Below are positions 11,680 to 22,829 of a stretch of DNA of 64,000 bases, in pieces. Positions within the stretch are counted from its first letter, which is position 1; each line of letters starts with the position of its first letter. The position numbers and the translations under genes are program-made. The stretch comes from Gloeopeniophorella convolvens (Eukaryota > Basidiomycota > Agaricomycetes > Russulales), in assembly GCA_022496205.1 (NCBI GenBank), contig WTXD01000005.1:558001-622000 (forward strand), read 5' to 3'. Below the pieces are notes generated by a model. The model was not told the origin of the DNA, made no database searches, and was given only the letters and a program-made list of their open reading frames with translations.

Positions 11680-13052
11680 TTAGAAGGGCTGGTCCGCTAG
11701 AACGTCGTCAATCTTGATCACAAGCTCGTCTTTGCTCTTCAACTCTGCAGCGAAATACGCCTTCCTGCCGAATGTACCCTTCTGGCGTACGATCCGAAAC
11801 ATACGGTCCCAGGCGTCAGGCGCGTCGTCCCGCATCAGCTGGCAAACCATTTCGCGCTTCGAGTCGTACACCAGGGCGGGGAAGATCCCATCAGGCGTCA
11901 TCTGCACTTTGATTACCATCTTCTTAGGATACTCCAATGTCGCTTCTTGGAGAGTCTGGCCGCTGCGCGTCGGTTTGTTGGACACGCCAGGGAACCCAGA
12001 GAACGTGCGCCTGACGTCTTGCATTGGAACCATACTCGTGTGCATGGCCCCGTTATAGCGTGGCCTCACAGTGACGGTGTTGGAGGAAGAAAATGGCTTG
12101 CACGTGGGTTTGTGCCTCGGCCAGTCATGCCCTGATCGAGGCATCAGTGAGTTGAGGCGTGGCTAGACACATCACCACTCACTTTGGCATGCCGTAGAGC
12201 AGTAGCGCACGGTATGGCATGCCTTGCAGAACTTGAGCGATTCTTCCTGGCCGCAGACTGCGCACCCTCTCTCTCCCAGGGGCACTTGCTCTCCAGCACG
12301 ACGGCGTTCCCACTTGTGAATTATGGCTGTGACCTTCGGGCCAGCGCCATCGTAACCTTCTCGCGCAGCGAAGCCATCTGCGTCGCGGATGTCGAGGTCC
12401 GCGCCAGCCTCCATGAGTACGTCGACAGCTTTGGAATATGCGGCCTCGATTGCTCCGACAATTGGAGTCCTCCCGTAGATGTCGATGTGGTTGACGTTCG
12501 CACCGTGCTCGAGCAGCAGGCGCGTAAGATTCGCGTTGTCCTGGGGTACCATCGTGGCGTGGCTCAAAGCTGTGTACCGGCAGATGTCTGGAACGTCCGG
12601 GGGGCAACCGTTCATCAACAGGAGCTTGAGAGATGCGGCGTGGAGGTGCCGCGCGGAGAGTTCCCCTGCTGCAAACAGTCTTTGGCTTCCGATCACAAGC
12701 AGCGTCGCATATCCAAGCTTGTACGGCGTCTCAGTGCCTTCTAACGGAGGTGCTTGGCCAGTCTCTAAGGCCTGGAGAAGAGCGTCAGACATCTGTCTCG
12801 GATGAAGTGAGTGTTCCGACCCTTTTGATGCCTTGAATGTCCCCAAAGTAACATAACGCGGCGAAGTGATTCAGCAGCCCAGGGTCGCACCTGGCAGAGT
12901 CTAGTTTACAAAGTGCCAAAGCACACGACTCAGCATGTATCAAGGTGAAAGAGGAGACGTGACGCACTTGTCATGTAAAGTTCGTACAGTCTGTCACCTC
13001 CCCAGAATGTGTCAAGGACGTCATCTCCAGCCTCGGCAATAAGCTCTAGCAT
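11680..13052 (-). CDS. Ankyrin-repeat/MYND-finger protein, array member A
   Basis: Predicted 401-residue protein, apparently intact. Exons: 13052-12968, 12900-12821, 12771-12183, 12131-11680; introns of 67, 49 and 51 nt close in phase, and exon 2 (80 nt) and intron 1 (67 nt) have the same lengths as in member B. Ankyrin-type repeats occupy roughly residues 85-185 (HGANVNHIDIYGRTPIVGAI, AGADLDIRDADGFAARE). A MYND zinc finger follows: CAVCGQEESLKFC, then CHTVRYCSTAC and, after the last intron, H-x3-C in RHDWPRHKPTC. The C-terminal 150 residues are a conserved family-specific domain with no name I recognise. MYND and ankyrin modules usually mediate protein contacts; no enzyme domain is present, so the function is unknown. 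Compared with member B the first exon begins later: the aligned region upstream has lost its ATG, and translation is placed at the in-frame ATG at 13052. It differs more from the other members than they do from each other. Confidence 0.8.
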
Positions 13053-13686
13053 ATAGGGTGTGCAAACAAAGCCGCCGCCGCCAATAGAAGTCTCAGAAAA
13101 TTTCCAACGAGTTTAATCAAAGGCGTGCGCGCAGGATAGAAGATGAGTGAGGGCTAGAGGGATTTGGATGGGAAATAGTCGACAAGGACAAGATCTACAG
13201 GTGTGCGCTTTGAAAGAACAGTAGTACAAAATATCAGCTCCTAGCTTAAGGATAAGTCCATTAAGACCACATTGCGAAATAAGGGTGGTATTTACTAACC
13301 AAGTGTACTCCTAGGGCGAAATATACCAAGGGAATAAAAGGGGTGCGTGAAAAGATGGCACAAAGGTGCTATGCTATGCAGTGGCCTTCGACCGCGGATC
13401 CCCCGGCCCGGAAGCGAAAACCATATCCACTCTGTAAGGCCTAGGGCACACCAATAATCTCGCGAACCGCGACTCAATCGCGACCCCTCATGCAGCGCCT
13501 TGCGCTCCGTGCGCGCGCGTATAAGTTCGACGGCCTAGTTTGATGGGGTATCACAATAGCCACAACCCGACTACAGTAGCCTGAATTGCCACCCATTCCG
13601 TCCAAATACAGCGAAGACGATATCGTAACGCGAAGAACCGAGAAAACGCGGAATGCAAAGACTAGCCATCCCAAGTAAAGCAACCC

Positions 13687-15103
13687 CTAGAAGGGCTGTT
13701 CACCGAGAATGTCGTCCACTTTGATGACCAGTTCGTCCTCGTTCCTGAGATCCGCGGCGAAGTAAGCCTTGAGACCACTGAAGCCCTTGGTCCGCACGAT
13801 CTCCGTCATGCGATCGAAAACTTCAGGAGAATCCTCCCGGTTCAACTGACAGGCCAGCTGGCGCTTCGAGTCGTACACGAGAGAAGGCATAGTCGAAGAT
13901 GTAGGCGAAATCTGCACCTTGATGATCATCTTTTTCGGGAATTCTGACGGTAGATTGAACACACGCTGCCTGCGTTCTGAGGCGGCTGGACGGAACCCTG
14001 TGACCAAGCGTGCAATATCCTGCATAGGAACCAGAATCTGGTGCTGATCGTCAAAGCGTGGCTTGAAAGTGAGGGTGTTGGTGGGGGAGAAAGGTTTGCA
14101 CGTCTTCTTATGCTCCTTCCAATTTTCCTCTGTGACCATCATCAGTACAAAACATATGATGGTTCGGCGCACACTTACTTTGGCACTCGGGAGAGCAGTA
14201 GCGTACAACATAGCATGCAGCGCAGAACCTCTGCTTGTCCTCCTTCCCGCATACGCTGCAACCTTGTTCGCCCAGGAGGGCTTGCTCTCCAGCACGGCGA
14301 CGCTCCCACTTGCGAATGACAGCGGCGACCTTTGGGCCGGCCTTGTCGGAGATCTTCCGCGGGACCCACTGGTCGCCGTCCTTGATGTCCAGGCTGGCTC
14401 CGCCTTCCATCAGGACGTCCACCGCCTTCGAATGCGCGGCCATGATTGCGCCGCTGACCGCGACCATCCCAAGTATATCCTGGTGGTTCACGTCTGCGCC
14501 ATGTTGAATAAGAATGCGGGCCACGTCCGCATTATCTTGAGGAATAGTCGAGGCGTGTGCCAAAGCTGTGTATCTGCAGATGTCCTCGACGTCCGGCGGG
14601 CAGCCGCTCATGAGCAAGAATTTGAGGGTCGCAGCATGTAGGGGTTTGGGGCCACCACCGTGCTGTGATATCCTCTGGCTTCCGCTCGCGACCAACGTCG
14701 CGTACCCGAATCGGAACGGCGTCTCAGTATTCGAGAGTTGAGGTGCCTCGCCGTTCTTAACAGCCTACGCGGTGCGCCCTGAGATCAACGAGCCAGGAGG
14801 ACAGACAGGAAATCTACAACCTTCATCACACCTTCAAGGTGCCCAAAATAGCACATCATAGCGAATGGATTGAGCAACAAAGGGTTGAATTCAAGAGTGC
14901 CTACTCGCAGGTATCCGATGCACGGCCTCTTATCAGACACATCACGGAGAAATGGGAGTTAACGTACACTCTTGATAAATCTTACGAAGTTCTTGCCCTC
15001 CTCCCTTGAACGATGACAGGAATCCGTCCCCAGCCCTTGCTATCAGGGTAGCCATTCGCGGGGGTACAGAAAGACCAGCGCTCCCCATAGTGAAATTCGA
15101 CAT
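13687..15103 (-). CDS. Ankyrin-repeat/MYND-finger protein, array member B
   Basis: Predicted 414-residue protein and the cleanest member of the array. Exons: 15103-14968, 14900-14821, 14764-14179, 14129-13687 (introns 67, 56, 49 nt; all phases close). Order of parts: N-terminal MSNFTMGSAGLSVPP segment, ankyrin repeats (HGADVNHQDILGMVAVSGAI, GGASLDIKDGDQW), linker ending RKWERRRAGE, MYND finger with CSVCGKEDKQRFC, CYVVRYCSPEC and the final H-x3-C in WKEHKKTC, then the family C-terminal domain ending DDILGEQPF. No signal peptide, membrane helix or catalytic motif is visible. Like member A its job is unknown; MYND fingers bind proline-rich partners in other proteins. It is the probable parent, or a sister, of the two broken copies upstream in the array. 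Confidence 0.85.
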
Positions 15104-15719
15104 GGCTGAATCTTGCAGAGATATCGTCAGGAACGCGCGGAATTGAGTGATGGAATTGCTGGTTTGTAAAGGTAAATTAAGAGAAGAAGCGCGGTGGCAG
15201 CTTTTATGACTGCGACTCACGTGCAGAAAATGGGGAAAGTGTCACGATGCCGCGGACGATCGAGCTTGTGGTTTGTGGCCCGGCGTGGCCCTCGGTTCAT
15301 TTGAGGTAGGCTTTATTGACCGAGAGCCAGGTGATAACCTATGCCCCGCGCAGACGGGACAAGCTTTGCGATAAAAACATTTGAAGGAGTTTTGATATAG
15401 CGCGCGGGGAAAGGAATGCTCAAACAAGTGCTGCAGTACACGGAGGTTGCTTGCTGAGTCGAGAAAGAGAGGCGGATGTAGAATTACGTGATATGTGCGC
15501 TTCGTGATCGATATCCTCACTGACCTCATTGCGCACTACATCTCGGTTGCTGACGTCATCGCGATCCCACAGAGGACCTTTGGCAATGCAATATTGTGCG
15601 GCGTGTGCCATATGTATGTAGGTTCAACGGCCCATTTCTATGGTATTGCACTCTTGAAGCTTGAATATGCAGCTCAGTCATCCCAGGGAGCACAGATTCT
15701 AGACGCATTGCGCTAGCGC

Positions 15720-18130
15720 GCGCCGTGAGATACATTCAGAGGCAATTCGAGGACGCGAACATGTTCTTGTTCCACTACATAATGGACGGGGGCGGCTCAT
15801 GTAAGGTATCACAGCGGCTGCAACCCGGTTGTGTACAGTAGTCTGAATTATCACCCGTTCCATCCAGACACAGCGAAGACGACAGCGCAGCGCGAGAAAC
15901 CCGAGAGGACTGGGCATCCCAAGTCAAGCAACCCCTAGAAGGGTTGTTCAGCAAGAATGTCATCCACTTTGATTGCCAGTTCGTCCTCGCTCCTTGATTC
16001 CGCGGCGAAGTAAGCCTTGAGACCACCTAGGCCCTTCGTCCGCACAATTTCGGTCATGCGATCGAAAGCATCGGGGTCACTCTCCGGTCAATTGGCAGAC
16101 TAGCTCGTGCTTCGAGTCGTACACGAGAGAAGGCATGGTCGGGGACGTAGACGAAACCTGCACTTTGACGATCTTCTTCTTCGGGAACTGAGACGGCAGA
16201 TTGAATGCCCGTTGCTTGCGTTCCGAAGTAGCTGAACGGAATCCTATGGCTAAGCGTGCGGTCTCCTGCACGGGAACCAAAAAAGGAATCCCGAGCCGTG
16301 GATCAAAGCTGCACGGCTTGAAAGTAAGGGTATTGCTGGAAGAGAAAGGCTTGCACAACTTCTTATGCTCCTTCCAGTCGCTCTCTGGAACCATCGTCAG
16401 CGCGGAGTGTATATGTTAGCTTGACGCTTGCCTACTTTGGCACTCGGATGAACAGTAGCGCACGACGTAGCATGCGGAGCAAGATTTCATCTTTCCCTCC
16501 TTCCCGCATACGCCACATCCATCTTCACCCAGGAGGACCTCCTCCCCAGCACGCCGGCGCTCCCATTTACGAATGACAGCGGTGACCTTTGGGCCAACCT
16601 TGTGGGAGAGTTTTCGCGGGTCCCACTGGTCGCCGTCCTTGATATCAAGGTCAGCTCCTCCTTCCATCAGGACGTCCGCCACCTTGGAATGCGCGACCAT
16701 GATTGCCCCGCCGATCGGAACCGTCCATGTATGTCCTGGTGGTTCACGTTTGCACCATGTTGGATCAGAATGCGTGCTATGTCTGCATTGCCTCTGGGAA
16801 TACTTGAAGCATGTGCCAAAGCTGTGAATCTGCAGATGTCCTCGACGTCCGGCGGGCAGCCACTCATAAGCAAGAATTTGAGCGTCGCGGCGTGAAAGAG
16901 TTTGGGGCCGCCGGGGTACTGCGATGCCCTCTGACTTCCGCACACGACCAATGTCGCGTACCCGAATCGGAACGGCGTCTCAGTATCTGAGAGTCGGGGC
17001 GCCTCGCCACTCTTGACAGCCTACGCAGTGAGCCCTAAGATCAGCAAGCCCGGGGAACCAGGCAGGAAATCTACAACCTTCATCACACCTTCGAATTGCC
17101 CGAAATAGCACATCATAGCGAATGGATTGAGCAACGCTGAGTTGAACCTAAGAGTACCTAATTGCAGGTACCCGATGTACAGCCTCTTGTTAGGTGCGCT
17201 GCGGAGGAAAGGAAGTTCACGTACATTCTCGGTAAATTCTACTGAGCTCCTGCCCTCCCTCGGACCATGACAGAAGTCCGCTCCCTGCCTTTCTACTAGG
17301 GCAGCCATCTGCGGCGATACAGAAAGACCAGCGCTGCCATAGCGAGATTCGACATGATTGAGTCCCTGGATCGCGGTGGTATGCCAGGAAGGCGTGGGGT
17401 CGAACGGGATAAAAGGTAGCCTGTTAGAGTGTTGAACGAGGAAAAGAGGATGGCGAAGGCTTTCTACAACCACGATTCACGTGCAGGAAATGAGGAAGAC
17501 GGCACAATGCCGCAGGGCGCCAAGGCTCGGGACAATTGAGTCCGCGATGTGGCCTTCGATTCATTTGAGGCGAACTCTGTTGTTTGAGAGCTAGACTGAT
17601 AGGTGCCCGAAGCAATTGAGATTGACCTTGCGATGAAGACGGCCCGGACGACGAACACGAGTGTCTTGCGAGATTGCATTGTTATTCGAGAAAGAAGTAG
17701 TATAGAATTTTATATACACAATTCTTGTGGCCGCGTCTGCTTGAACTTCACGTGGACACACTGGACTGGTGACCGAGTCTCTTACTGCGTTGGCGATGGC
17801 AAGCATGTACCTCAGTTTGACAGCCTATCTCAATACTGGGAATGCGCTCTTGAGGCTGAATATGCGGCTCAGTCAGAGGGAGCACGAGTCTAAATGTATT
17901 GCGTCCCTGGCCATAGCGCGTCGCGAGACACATTCGGGGGTGCGAACATATCCTTGTACCCCTACATAATGGACGGGGGCGGCTCATGTAAGGTATCACA
18001 GCGGCGGCGATCTGGCTACGGTACTTAGTCTGAATTATTACTCGTTCCGTCCAAACGCAGCGGAGACGACAGCGTGACGCGAGATACCCGAAAATTTCAA
18101 GAAGACTAGCCATCTCAAGTCAAGCAACTC
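15720..18130. repeat. Tandem duplication unit of the ankyrin-MYND array
   Basis: Non-coding DNA is duplicated together with the genes. The stretch 15740-15934 matches 17930-18130 closely (shared words include CATAATGGACGGGGGCGGCT and AAGGTATCACAGCGGC), and a weaker match lies at 13545-13680. The repeat period between members C and D is therefore about 2.2 kb, and between B and C about 2.25 kb. The promoter-side segments match too (17472-17640 against 15220-15360). Confidence 0.8.
15935..17355 (-). pseudogene. Ankyrin-MYND array member C, disrupted
   Basis: Aligns along its whole length with member B but carries several lesions. In the first exon the codons after MSNLAM lose one base (ATGGC where B has ATGGGG), so the ATG at 17355 runs out of frame. 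The end of that exon has further differences. In the ankyrin exon one base is missing around 16725, so that the frame of HGANVNHQDIHG continues only in another frame as GGAIMVAHSK. In the last exon a shift at about 16080 turns QLTGE into a stop where B reads on. The MYND cysteines themselves (CGVCGKEGKMKSC ... CYVVRYCSSEC) are still present. Intron positions match member B. It is best called a pseudogene. Confidence 0.8.
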
Positions 18131-19554
18131 TTAGAAGGGTTGTTCAGCGAGAATGTCATCCACTTTGATGACCAGTTCGTCCTCGCTCTTGAGATCCGCA
18201 GCGAAGTAAGCCTTGAGGCCACCGAGGCCCTTTGTCTGCACGATTTCGGTCATGCGATCGAAAGCATCGGGGTCATCCTCCCGGGTCAACAGGCAGACCA
18301 GCTCGCGCTTCGAGTCGTACACGAGAGAAGGCGTGGTTGGGGATGTACGCGAGATCTGCACCTTGATGATCATCTTCTTCGGGAGCTGAGACGGCAGATT
18401 GGATACACGCAGCTTGCGTTCCGAAGTAGCTGGACGGAAACCTGTGACTGAGCGTGCAGTGTCCTGCATGGGAACCAAGACAGCAGTCCCGAGCCGTGAA
18501 TCAAAGTTGCCTGGCTTGAAAGTGATAGTATTGCTGGGAGAGAAGGGTTTGCACGACTTCTTATGCTCCTTCCATTCGCTCTCTGGAACCATCGTCAGCG
18601 CGGAGCATAAGCATATGGTAATTTGGCGCTCGCTTACTTTGGCACTCGGATGAACAGTAGCGCACGACGTAGCATGCGGAGCAAGATTTCAGCTTGCCCT
18701 CCTTCCCGCATACGCTACACCCTTTTCACCCAAGAGGGCCTCCTCCCCAGCACGGCGACGCTCCCACTTGCGAATGACAGCGGTGACCTTTGGGCCAACC
18801 TTGTGGGAGAGTTTTCGCGGGTTCCACTGGTCGCCGTCCTTGATGTCAAGGTCAGCTCCTCCTTCCATCAAGACGTCCACCGCCTTCGAATGCGCGACCA
18901 TGATTGCTCCGCTGACCGGAACCATCCCATATATATCCTGGTGGTTCACGTCTGCACCATGTTGGACCAGAATGCGTGCCATGTCCGCATTATCTTGAGG
19001 AATATTCGAGGCGTGTGCCAAAGCTGTGTATCTGCAGATGTCCTCGACGTCCGGCGGGCAGCCACTCTTGAGCAAGAATTTGAGCGTTGCAGCGTGAGAG
19101 TGTTTAGGGCCATCAGCGCGCTGAGGTACATTCTGGCTTCCGCTCACGACCAATGCCGCGTATCCGAACCGGAACGGCGTCTCAGTACCTGAGAGTCGAG
19201 GTGCCTCGCCGTTCTTGACAGCCTACGCAGTGTGCCTTGAGATCAACAAGCCGGATAACTAGGCAAGAAATTACCTTCATAACGCCTTCAAGGTGCCCAT
19301 AGAAACACATCATAGCGAATGGATTGAGCAACGATGAATCGAGTTCCAGAAGGCCTAATTGTGGGTATCCAATGCACGGCCTTCTGTCAGATGCGACGCG
19401 GAGAAGAGGGAGTTCGCGTACACTCTTGTTAAATCCTGCGAAGCTCCTGCCCTCCCTCGAACGATGACACGAATCCGCTCCCTGCCCTTGCCATCAAGGT
19501 AGCCATTTGCGGCGGTATAGAAAGACCGGCGCTACCCATAGCGAGATTCGACAT
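18131..19554 (-). pseudogene. Ankyrin-MYND array member D, recently disrupted
   Basis: Almost a full copy of member B with few lesions. The first exon starts at the ATG at 19554 (MSNLAMGSAGLSIPP) but ends in a TAA at 19429-19431, after QELRRI, where B has a TAT codon. A one-base deletion at about 18715 just before the MYND finger shifts the frame, giving VAYAGRRAS and a stop instead of CSVCGKEG. All other regions read cleanly: the ankyrin region (19153-18720), the last exon (18592 to the stop at 18131; WKEHKKSCKPF to DDILAEQPF) and the intron positions. Two independent disabling changes against otherwise preserved coding sequence suggest recent loss. Its upstream region is the one split by the insertions at 19.7-26.6 kb. 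Confidence 0.82.
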
Positions 19555-20678
19555 GTTTGCCTTGAATCGCGGTGATCTCGCCAGGAAGATATGGGGTTGT
19601 ATAAGAGAAAAGGTAGCTTGTGAATGTGGTAAACGAGGAAAGAATTTGGGTCGTGACGGTTTCCACAACCAAGGTTCACGTGCAGGAAGTGAGGAAAATG
19701 CCACAATATTGCAGGGCGCCAAGAGGACCCCTGATAATGCCGCGAGAAAGTTGGTTTGAGGTCCACCCAACGTATTCCATATATGGTAATGAGCTTGGTA
19801 ACAGGTACCGTACGGTCCACCCATGAGAGGCCTGTTTCCGACCCTGAACTTGGGTAGAAGTCCACCCATGAACACCTCCCGGACGCTCGGGAACCTCGCA
19901 CTGCGTGCACAGCAGACTTATCCTGAAGGAAAAAGGCTTAAATAAGCGAGATATATGTTGAACTTGTTTTCGCTTTTTGTCATCCGGAAAAGTGGTTATC
20001 AGAAACTTAATGACTCTCTAAGCACTCTTAAAGGGGAAGAAAGTTTCCTAATAAAGTTAACCTTCTCTCACGACTTCCCCATGCAAACATAGTTGGCAAT
20101 AAAGTCAAACAATCACCCATATTCTTCACGCTTTGACACCCAGAATGAGTGTTTTGTTTGGATTTCCGAGAAATGTCTTACCAGATGTTTATGGCTCAGG
20201 AATCTGGTAGAAAACTTTAACTTCAGGCACAGACTTTACCCCTTATCAAAAAGCTTGTAGAGAATGTTAACTTCACTAATCCTCGTTTTTCGAGATTAAA
20301 TAATAACAAGTAAGTTAAACAAATATCCAGCTTTTCGAAGCCTTTTTTCGTGAGAATAAGTCTGCTATGCACGCAGTGTCGGATGTCGGCAAGAGGTCCA
20401 CCCATGAAGCTTAAGGTCACGGGACCTCTCGGATCCCGGCTCCCACGGACCTCCGCAGACACACCGTCCGCGCTGCCACCCGAGCCACCACCTCACTCAC
20501 TGCAACCAATCCACCAATTCAAGACTCTGAGCCATGTCACTGCGGCCATCGCTATGGCTCACTTACTTTTGACCAGTGCTCAGGATCTCTAGACACACAA
20601 CATGTATTTAAGCGGACTAGTGGGTACTAATCTTATCCGCATTTTCGATCCTCTCCAGCCCCTACGCGTGCTCGTACC

Positions 20679-21386
20679 ATGACTGAAGGCCCTCAGGTCA
20701 TCGAGGATATTGCTGGAGACCTATCTGGTGACCTGGATCTGTGGATTGGCAAAGGAAAGAAGTACAAGAATGTTCCACAGTTCGTCTCCGCTGCCCTCTG
20801 CTCTCGAGTCTCTGTTCCCGAGGCAGTCCACTTGACGCTCCCATCCTCCGACCTCACCATCCTTGAGTTTATCAAATTCCCGCTCCCAAATTACATCACA
20901 TCATTTCCGTTCATCGCGCTGTCTGCATACTTTTCCAAACGCAAGCCAACGAACACTCTGCGCGCTGGATTCTGACTCATGCAATTCCCAGTGTTGACAA
21001 TGTACAAAAAGGGTCCTGGAAGAGGTGCCAAGCACTCGTGGATGTCGTCTTTGGCATAGGTCGGCACTCTATCCTTCCTGGAGGCCAACTGCTACCAGCG
21101 CATGCATGGTGATGGGCAGTTCCGACTTATGCAGTGCCCGGCCACGCGAACCACAAAATTTACCTATGTCCCTGCCCTCTCCATCCTCTGCAGGATTCCC
21201 AAGGAATCTGTCCGTCGGTCTGCCTCAGGGAACATCGTGCAATTCACTCAAACTGTATTTGTCGACATCTTCCGGGGTCTCACCACTGAGAAGGAGGCAG
21301 TCGCTGCAGCTGTCAAGAAGCTCTCAAAGCCATCAACAGGGCGGCGACTGGGCGCAGCGTATCACGAGGATGATGGTGCAGAGTAG
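20679..21386 (+). CDS. Unrecognised gene-like sequence carried by the 3000-bp element
   Basis: An ATG at 20679 opens a frame beginning MTEGPQVIEDIAGDLSGD that runs to 20975. Coding-like sequence continues in other frames: ARWILTHAIPSVDNVQKGSW and VVFGIGRHSILPGGQLLPAH (about 20955-21100), then HGDGQFRLMQCPATRTTKF to a stop at 21386, ending EKEAVAAAVKKLSKPS. Introns could join these, but I could not fix the splice sites. There is no resemblance that I can see to a hAT transposase (no BED finger, no dimerisation motif). It may be cargo of the transposon or a gene fragment captured by it. Confidence 0.35.
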
Positions 21387-21625
21387 CTGATAATGTTTTA
21401 CATAGTGTCTATCTCATTCACAGTCGTTATGCGTGATGCGGGATGCATTCACACTATTTGCGTCCAAGGGCAAGCACTTGCACATCCTCAACACAACCAC
21501 GTTCCCTCACAGTCCGAAATGCGGCCATGTCAGAGATATTGATCCTGCGGATTATTCTGTGATTTTTCCCGATTTTGGTGCCTTTTTTTACGCCATGTAG
21601 AGCTTGGAAATAGGGTCCACCCATG

Positions 21626-22581
21626 TAGGGACCAGCACGGATATGGTTGATCCGGTTGACCATCCGCGGATGAACGAAAGGGTGGTTGTGGATACGGATA
21701 TGGATAATTCCCACGGTTCGTGGGTCGGATGACGGATTCCGTGGATTGCTAGCCTGCCGATTCTTACCGGTGCCCGTCTCACCGCTGTGTACTACCCATT
21801 CTCTCCTACTGTCTTTTGCTTGCGTGCACATTCATGGTACGCTCTCTCACCATACAAACTCTTCACTCACACTAATTGGATGCGCAACACTGGGCCCAGA
21901 TCCCTCATTTCTTCTGCTACCTCACACTCTCGACGCCCACAAGATCCCGACTCCGATCTCCACCCCCGCCGCCGCCGTCTCTACCCATCTCTACTACTAG
22001 CTGCGAAAGGAGGATGAATAGCAATTGTATGGCTGAAGTGTGGGTCTGTGGGATCCAGATGTTATAGGTGTGTCTCTGTTGTTGACCAGCTGCCTCGGAC
22101 ACCTCTGCTTTGCCTCTGCTCGTCGAGCCCTCAGATTCTGCTTGAAATTTGTACGTGTGGGAATCTGCTGTAGCGCATAATCATCTTGATATATCCATGT
22201 CACCCAAGTACTTGTAGCACCCGGTCCAACTTCGATATCCACCATACACTCTCATTGCGCACTGTGCAGCCCTCCCTCTTTCGAGCTCAGGGGGCTCTCA
22301 GGTCTCGGGGTAGTACACCAATACTCTCATACATAGATGATCGCATCGCCATGTTCTCGAATTGAGTTGTAGATAATGAACAATCCAGATACATGTCTTG
22401 CATCGTGAAACCTGCATACGGAATGACTGCCCGGTCTGCTTGCCAGACCCGGCCCGCCACTCCGAAGCCATCCGTGGTTCTATCCACCATCCGGCGGATG
22501 GGAATCCGTGGATAGCGGAGTTTTAATTCATCCGCGGATCTGTACCCGGATGACATCCGGATACAACCGTGCTGGTCCCTA
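21626..22581. mobile_element. 956-bp nested hAT-like element (MITE-type)
   Basis: The ends are the perfect 15-bp inverted repeat TAGGGACCAGCACGG (21626-21640 and 22567-22581). Flanks are the direct 8-bp duplication CACCCATG (21618-21625 and 22582-22589). The subterminal regions are rich in copies of TCCGCGGATG and TCCGTGGAT in both orientations. No coding sequence is supported. It inserted into one of the GGTCCACCCATG repeats of the larger 3000-bp element and is therefore younger than that element. Confidence 0.9.
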
Positions 22582-22731
22582 CACCCATGGGACGCGCGGG
22601 TCGGGATGTTGGTGATAAGGTCCACCCACCGAGTGCCCGATTTGGTAAGCGCCGGTCCACCCATCAGGACCGAAATTGGGCCAAATTTCTTACCAACATC
22701 GTAGCGGTATTATCAGGGGTCCTGCGCCAAG

Positions 22732-22829
22732 GCTCGGGACAATTGAGTCGCGGTGTGGCCTTACGTAGGTTCGTTTGAGGTGGGCTCTATTGAAATGAGA
22801 GCTGAATAAATCCGTTCCCGGAGCAATTG
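22732..22829 (-). promoter_or_regulatory. Displaced upstream segment of array member D, part 1
   Basis: This stretch continues, without a gap, the sequence broken at 19723. It matches 17525-17616, the region upstream of pseudogene C (GGCTCGGGACAATTGAGT, TTTGAGG and GAGCAATTG are shared). It shows that the upstream region of member D once ran directly on from 19723. Confidence 0.75.

Larger units (their letters stand above)
19724..22723. mobile_element. 3000-bp hAT-like DNA transposon (non-autonomous or decayed)
   Basis: The left end reads AGGACCCCTGATAATGCCGC and the right end, reverse complemented, AGGACCCCTGATAATACCGC: 19 of 20 bases agree. The 8-bp GCGCCAAG directly flanks both sides (19716-19723 and 22724-22731). 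An empty site is visible in the paralogous promoter at 17517-17524, where GCGCCAAG occurs once and flanking sequence continues on both sides. Eight-bp target duplication fits the hAT superfamily (P or Merlin elements are alternatives). No transposase motif is visible inside. The element holds an unrecognised gene-like stretch (20679-21386), a second element (21626-22581) and repeated GGTCCACCCATG words that may be subterminal binding sites. Confidence 0.9.
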
